This document shows, piece by piece, positions 13,444 to 16,006 of a stretch of 16,006 nucleotides of DNA (positions are counted from its first letter, which is position 1; each line of letters begins with the position of its first letter). Made by a program: the position numbers and the translations under genes. Where the stretch lies: NCBI GenBank assembly GCA_038230775.1, contig JBBRMQ010000077.1, forward strand, positions 1 through 16,006. The letters are read 5' to 3'. This DNA is from JBBRMQ01 sp038230775. Its GTDB lineage: Bacteria; Acidobacteriota; Thermoanaerobaculia; Gp7-AA8. The notes below the pieces were generated by a model. The model did not search any database and was not told where the DNA came from. It saw only the letters and a list, made by a program, of their open reading frames with translations.

Positions 13444-13995
13444 ATGACGAACGTCACGTGGGCAGGCCGCGCCGTGCCGCCTGCGCTTCTGCTGTTTCTG
13501 GCCGGCTGCGCGACGGTCGCGCATGGGACGCACCAGCGCATTCCGGTACAGTCCGATCCTTCCGGCGCGCGCGTTCAGGTCGATTGCGGGGATGCTCCGC
13601 ACCACGCTGGCTTCACGCCCGTCACCGTCGAATTGCCCCGCAAGGCGGAATTCTGCGGGCTGACTCTGATGAAAGCTGGCTTCCTCGACGCGCACGTCGT
13701 ATTCGAGCGCATCCCTTCCGGCGCAACGGCTGGCAACCACGTCGCTGGTGTCGCCGCCGGCGTCGCGGTGGGCGTTCTCGGTGCGGTGATCGGCGCGCTG
13801 AAAGGCGGGCAGACCGGCCTCGATATCGGCGGCGAGATCGGCTATGAAGCCGGCACCGCAGCCGGTTCGGGAGCGGCGAATGGAATCGATCAGCGTACCG
13901 GTGCGGCGTTCAAGTACGTTCCTTCTTCTGTGCTGGTGAAGCTCGAGGTCGCGGCACAACAGGGGGATGTGAAGCTGTCGCCTACGCCCCGCTGA
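13444..13995 (+). CDS. Probable lipoprotein with PEGA-like segment and glycine-rich domain
   Basis: This 183-residue protein begins with a short charged part, a hydrophobic run and the lipobox FLAGC, with Cys22 as the lipid-modified residue, so it should be anchored in a membrane after processing by the signal peptidase encoded next door. The mature part starts with IPVQSDPSGARVQVDCG, TPVTVELPRKAEF and LMKAGFLDAHVVF, a pattern like a PEGA repeat (a surface-layer-associated beta fold). A glycine- and alanine-rich segment follows (about residues 97-142, with GVAAGVAVGVLGAVIGALKGG), resembling a glycine zipper that can insert in or cross the membrane. I chose the ATG at 13444 because it gives a proper signal peptide; an upstream ATG at 13408 adds an unlikely arginine-rich extension. 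The function is unknown. It overlaps lspA tail-to-tail by 14 bp. Confidence 0.82.
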   Translation: MTNVTWAGRAVPPALLLFLAGCATVAHGTHQRIPVQSDPSGARVQVDCGDAPHHAGFTPVTVELPRKAEFCGLTLMKAGFLDAHVVFERIPSGATAGNHVAGVAAGVAVGVLGAVIGALKGGQTGLDIGGEIGYEAGTAAGSGAANGIDQRTGAAFKYVPSSVLVKLEVAAQQGDVKLSPTPR

Positions 13996-14491
13996 CCGCA
14001 ACCTGCTCTTCGGGCTTGCGCCGCATGTCCAGGAAGAGCAACCCGATGCCGATGCAGATCGCGGAATCCGCGACGTTGAAGGCTGGCCAGTGGCGGGCCT
14101 GTCCGCCGACGTTCACGTAGACATCGAGAAAGTCGACGACGTAGCCGAGGCGGAAGCGATCGATCAGATTGCCGATGGCGCCGCCGAGAATCAGGTGCAG
14201 GGCGATCTGCAGCAGTCGATCCGTCACGGCGGTCCGCATCGCATACGCCACGACCACGAAGAACACCGCGATGGCACCGCAGTTCAGCAGGATCGGAACG
14301 ATGCGCGACTCGGCGTTTGCGCCGATGCCGAACGCCGCGCCCGTGTTGCGCACGTGCACGAGCTGAAACAGATTTGGCACCAGCGAGATCGCCTCGTGCA
14401 TCTCGATGTGTGTGCTGACGAGCCACTTGGTCCACGTGTCGAGAACGATGACTGCAAGCGCCAGCAGGAGGTAGGGGATCCGTTTGTTCAG
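13982..14491 (-). CDS. lspA: Lipoprotein signal peptidase (signal peptidase II)
   Basis: LspA cleaves the signal peptide from lipid-modified prolipoproteins in the cytoplasmic membrane. From a CTG at 14491 the protein has 169 residues, the normal family length, with four membrane helices. Family motifs: LDTWTKWLV after helix 1 (Asp18 to Val25), VRNTGAAFGIG (47-57), GGAIGNLIDRFRLGYVVDFLD with catalytic Asp111, and FNVADSAI with catalytic Asp142. The first conventional start in frame, an ATG at 14401, would remove helix 1 and the TK motif. Between the upstream in-frame stop (14554-14552) and that ATG there is no ATG, GTG or TTG. CTG at 14491 overlaps the ispG stop as CTGA and has GAGG 6 nt before it. 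The adjacent ispG supplies isoprenoid precursors, but the pairing is probably positional. Confidence 0.92.
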   Translation of the reverse strand: MNKRIPYLLLALAVIVLDTWTKWLVSTHIEMHEAISLVPNLFQLVHVRNTGAAFGIGANAESRIVPILLNCGAIAVFFVVVAYAMRTAVTDRLLQIALHLILGGAIGNLIDRFRLGYVVDFLDVYVNVGGQARHWPAFNVADSAICIGIGLLFLDMRRKPEEQVAVSGA

Positions 14492-15627
14492 GCCGCGCCT
14501 CGCTGGGCGATGAGTTTGTCGAGCTCCGTCCGCAGGCGCCCGAGGATCTCCTCATACGTGTAGTGGCCGAGGGATTCGGTTCCCTTCTTCAGGTTGACGT
14601 AGGAGGGGGCGCACCACATGCCGAGGTCCGCATCATCCGTCTCGCCAGGTCCATTGACGCGGCAGCCCATCACGGCAATGGTGATGTCATGCTCTTTCGC
14701 GTACTGCGTCATTTCTTTAACATTTTGCGCAAGGTCGATGAACGCTTCGTTCTCGACGCGTGAACACGACGGGCAACTGATGATGTTCATGCCCTTGTGC
14801 TCGAATCGCGGAACCGAGCGGAAGCGGCCGTTCTGGATGTCGTCCAGGATCTGGCGGCCGACGGTGATCTCCTCGCCTTTGCGCTCAAAGGGGAGCGTCA
14901 GGGAGACGCGCAGCGTGTCGCCGATGCCGCGCGTCAGCAACTGCTCGAATGCGATCCGCGTTTTGATGATCCCGTCCGGCGGCATCCCCGCCTCGGTCAC
15001 ACCGAGATGCAGCGGAACGTCGGGACGCGCTTCGGCGAACAGGATGTTCGCGTCGATGACCTTGTTCGGATCGGAGTCCTTGATCGACACCACGTACTGA
15101 TCGAAGCCGAGGTCGTCGAGCATCGCGCAGTGTTCGAGGGCGGATTCGACCATCGGGGTAATCGAGTCGTCTTTCGGATATTTGTCGAGCTTCTCCGGAT
15201 CGACCGAGCCCGCGTTCACGCCGATGCGCATTGCATTGCCGTTCGCGCGCGCGACGTCGACGAGATAACGCACCTTCTCGCGAACGGATTTCTCGCGCTC
15301 GAGATGGTAGAGATGCCCCGGGTTGTAGCGGAGCTTCTGGACGTACGGAGCGACCTTTTCGGCGAGGCGATAGTTCTCCTGCAGGTCGATGACGAGGTTC
15401 GCGTTCGGGCGGGCCTGGCGGATCGTGGCCAGCGCGACAACGTCTTTCGGATTGTCGACCGCGATGCGAATGACGTCCGCCCCGGCGGCCTCGAGCAGCT
15501 CGACCTGGCGGATGGTGGCGTCGATGTCCTGTGTACGGGTCGCGGTCATCGACTGCACCGCAATGGGGTTATTGCCGCCGATCTTGATGTTGCCGATGCG
15601 GATTTCCCGCGAAGTTCTCGCTGTCAC
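14488..15627 (-). CDS. ispG: 4-hydroxy-3-methylbut-2-en-1-yl diphosphate synthase (IspG/GcpE)
   Basis: IspG is the iron-sulfur enzyme of the MEP pathway that converts MEcPP to HMBPP in the cytoplasm. This is the short form of 379 residues without the extra middle domain. The barrel domain begins with IGGNNPIAVQSMTATRTQDI (16-35), and RIGVNAGSV (134-142) is the typical substrate-binding stretch. The [4Fe-4S] ligands are Cys285 and Cys288 in SCPSCSR and Cys322 in GCRVNGPGE; the fourth ligand of the family is the glutamate at 329. The GTG at 15627 is taken as start because it leaves a normal short N terminus; no close Shine-Dalgarno sequence is seen. Its stop overlaps the lspA start (CTGA). It indicates a bacterium using the MEP route to isoprenoids. 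Confidence 0.96.
   Translation of the reverse strand: MTARTSREIRIGNIKIGGNNPIAVQSMTATRTQDIDATIRQVELLEAAGADVIRIAVDNPKDVVALATIRQARPNANLVIDLQENYRLAEKVAPYVQKLRYNPGHLYHLEREKSVREKVRYLVDVARANGNAMRIGVNAGSVDPEKLDKYPKDDSITPMVESALEHCAMLDDLGFDQYVVSIKDSDPNKVIDANILFAEARPDVPLHLGVTEAGMPPDGIIKTRIAFEQLLTRGIGDTLRVSLTLPFERKGEEITVGRQILDDIQNGRFRSVPRFEHKGMNIISCPSCSRVENEAFIDLAQNVKEMTQYAKEHDITIAVMGCRVNGPGETDDADLGMWCAPSYVNLKKGTESLGHYTYEEILGRLRTELDKLIAQRGAA
14498..14501 (-). promoter_or_regulatory. Shine-Dalgarno core supporting a CTG start for lspA
   Basis: On the minus strand GAGG lies 6 nt before the CTG at 14491-14489, inside the last codons of ispG. Confidence 0.45.
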
Positions 15628-15708
15628 GCCGTGTTTTCAACGCTCCGGCGGGCGAAAGATTCCGTTGGATCGGCTAAACTGACTGCCTGCCGCATCTGAG
15701 GCGGAGAG

Positions 15709-15714
15709 AGGGAG
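15709..15714 (+). promoter_or_regulatory. Ribosome binding site of the last gene
   Basis: AGGGAG lies 8 nt before the ATG at 15723. The 95-bp gap between this gene and ispG must hold both divergent promoters, but no convincing -35/-10 pair is seen. Confidence 0.5.
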
Positions 15715-15722
15715 TGGTCCTC

Positions 15723-16006
15723 ATGGCGGGAAACGGATCGCCGCGTCGGAAGGCGCCGGCGCGCCGGATGCTCGTCGGCGTCGCACGGGTGGCGGCGCTG
15801 CTCTTGATCGTCATCGGCGTGAGCGCTGTGCTCGCTCCCGATTTGACGCGCCGTCCCCTTTTCTACGTGGTGGCGCTCGCGTTTGCGGTCGTCACGTTCG
15901 TGCTCCTGCGTCCGCCTCGGCGCGCGATCGAGCCCGCTACCTCAGCACCGCTATTGACCGCGCTTTCATCGACGTTCCCGGCCGAACGCGTGATCGTCGT
16001 CGACGA
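15723..16006 (+). CDS. Unidentified membrane protein (N-terminal part)
   Basis: The frame is open from the ATG at 15723 to the window edge, giving 94 residues. A basic, proline-containing N terminus (NGSPRRKAPARR) is followed by two helices, about residues 20-37 (VARVAALLLIVIGVSAVL) and 47-62 (FYVVALAFAVVTFVLL), joined by a short loop. Then comes RPPRRAIEPATSAP and the start of a soluble part ending AERVIVVDD. The charge pattern places both ends on the cytoplasmic side. No family is recognised from this fragment. A clear ribosome binding site supports the start. Confidence 0.7.
   Translation, partial: MAGNGSPRRKAPARRMLVGVARVAALLLIVIGVSAVLAPDLTRRPLFYVVALAFAVVTFVLLRPPRRAIEPATSAPLLTALSSTFPAERVIVVD

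Noticed and set aside
1..16006. Signs of a mobile island, phage or defence system
   Set aside because: No integrase, transposase, tRNA, toxin, nuclease or restriction gene is visible, and gene composition is uniform across the window.

Overview
The window is about 16 kb of GC-rich bacterial chromosome: ordinary-looking metabolic and signalling genes on both strands with very short gaps and many overlaps. The two palindromic repeat families present (one built on a TGTCATTCCGAGCGTAGCGA-type arm, one on a GACCGGCTGAAGCCGGTC-type arm), the high GC, and the mix of pirin, crotonase, SCOT, short-form IspG and orphan soluble sensor kinases all suggest an uncultured environmental lineage close to Acidobacteriota. 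This assignment is an inference from style, not from a marker gene. No rRNA, tRNA, CRISPR array, prophage or transposase gene was seen.

Left part (1-5740). The window opens inside a membrane-anchored PAS sensor protein on the minus strand. A two-helix remnant of an MFS transporter (657-881) follows and runs directly into a pirin gene (878-1711). A gene-free stretch of about 300 bp (1712-2016) holds two copies of a long repeat, one with an intact hairpin. Then come three minus-strand genes in one transcription direction: a SAM methyltransferase, a single-glutamate crotonase (overlapping it by ATGA) and a stand-alone sensor-like protein. Divergent from them is a DODA/YgiD-type extradiol dioxygenase, whose 3' end overlaps a minus-strand sterol desaturase/fatty-acid hydroxylase.

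Middle (5741-10285). Two large soluble histidine kinases face each other: PAS-GAF-PAS-GAF-HisKA-HATPase at 5776-8322 and GAF-GAF-HisKA-HATPase at 8487-10247. Neither has a response regulator beside it. The gap between them holds a palindromic repeat whose right arm has been amplified into a short tandem array.

Right part (10286-16006). scoA and scoB encode a 3-oxoacid CoA-transferase and run straight into a large multi-spanning membrane protein. That gene carries another copy of the palindromic repeat read in frame as protein. A probable lipoprotein gene follows, preceded by a possible structured leader. Tail-to-tail with it is lspA, itself overlapping ispG upstream. The window ends in the start of an unidentified two-helix membrane protein.

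The most notable signal is that two genes here (lspA and the membrane protein) have no ATG, GTG or TTG start that would give a complete protein. Both appear to start at a CTG that overlaps the previous gene's TGA as CTGA, each with a Shine-Dalgarno-like sequence at good spacing. I found no convincing new multi-gene system; the interest lies in these starts, the repeat biology, and the MFS/pirin junction.
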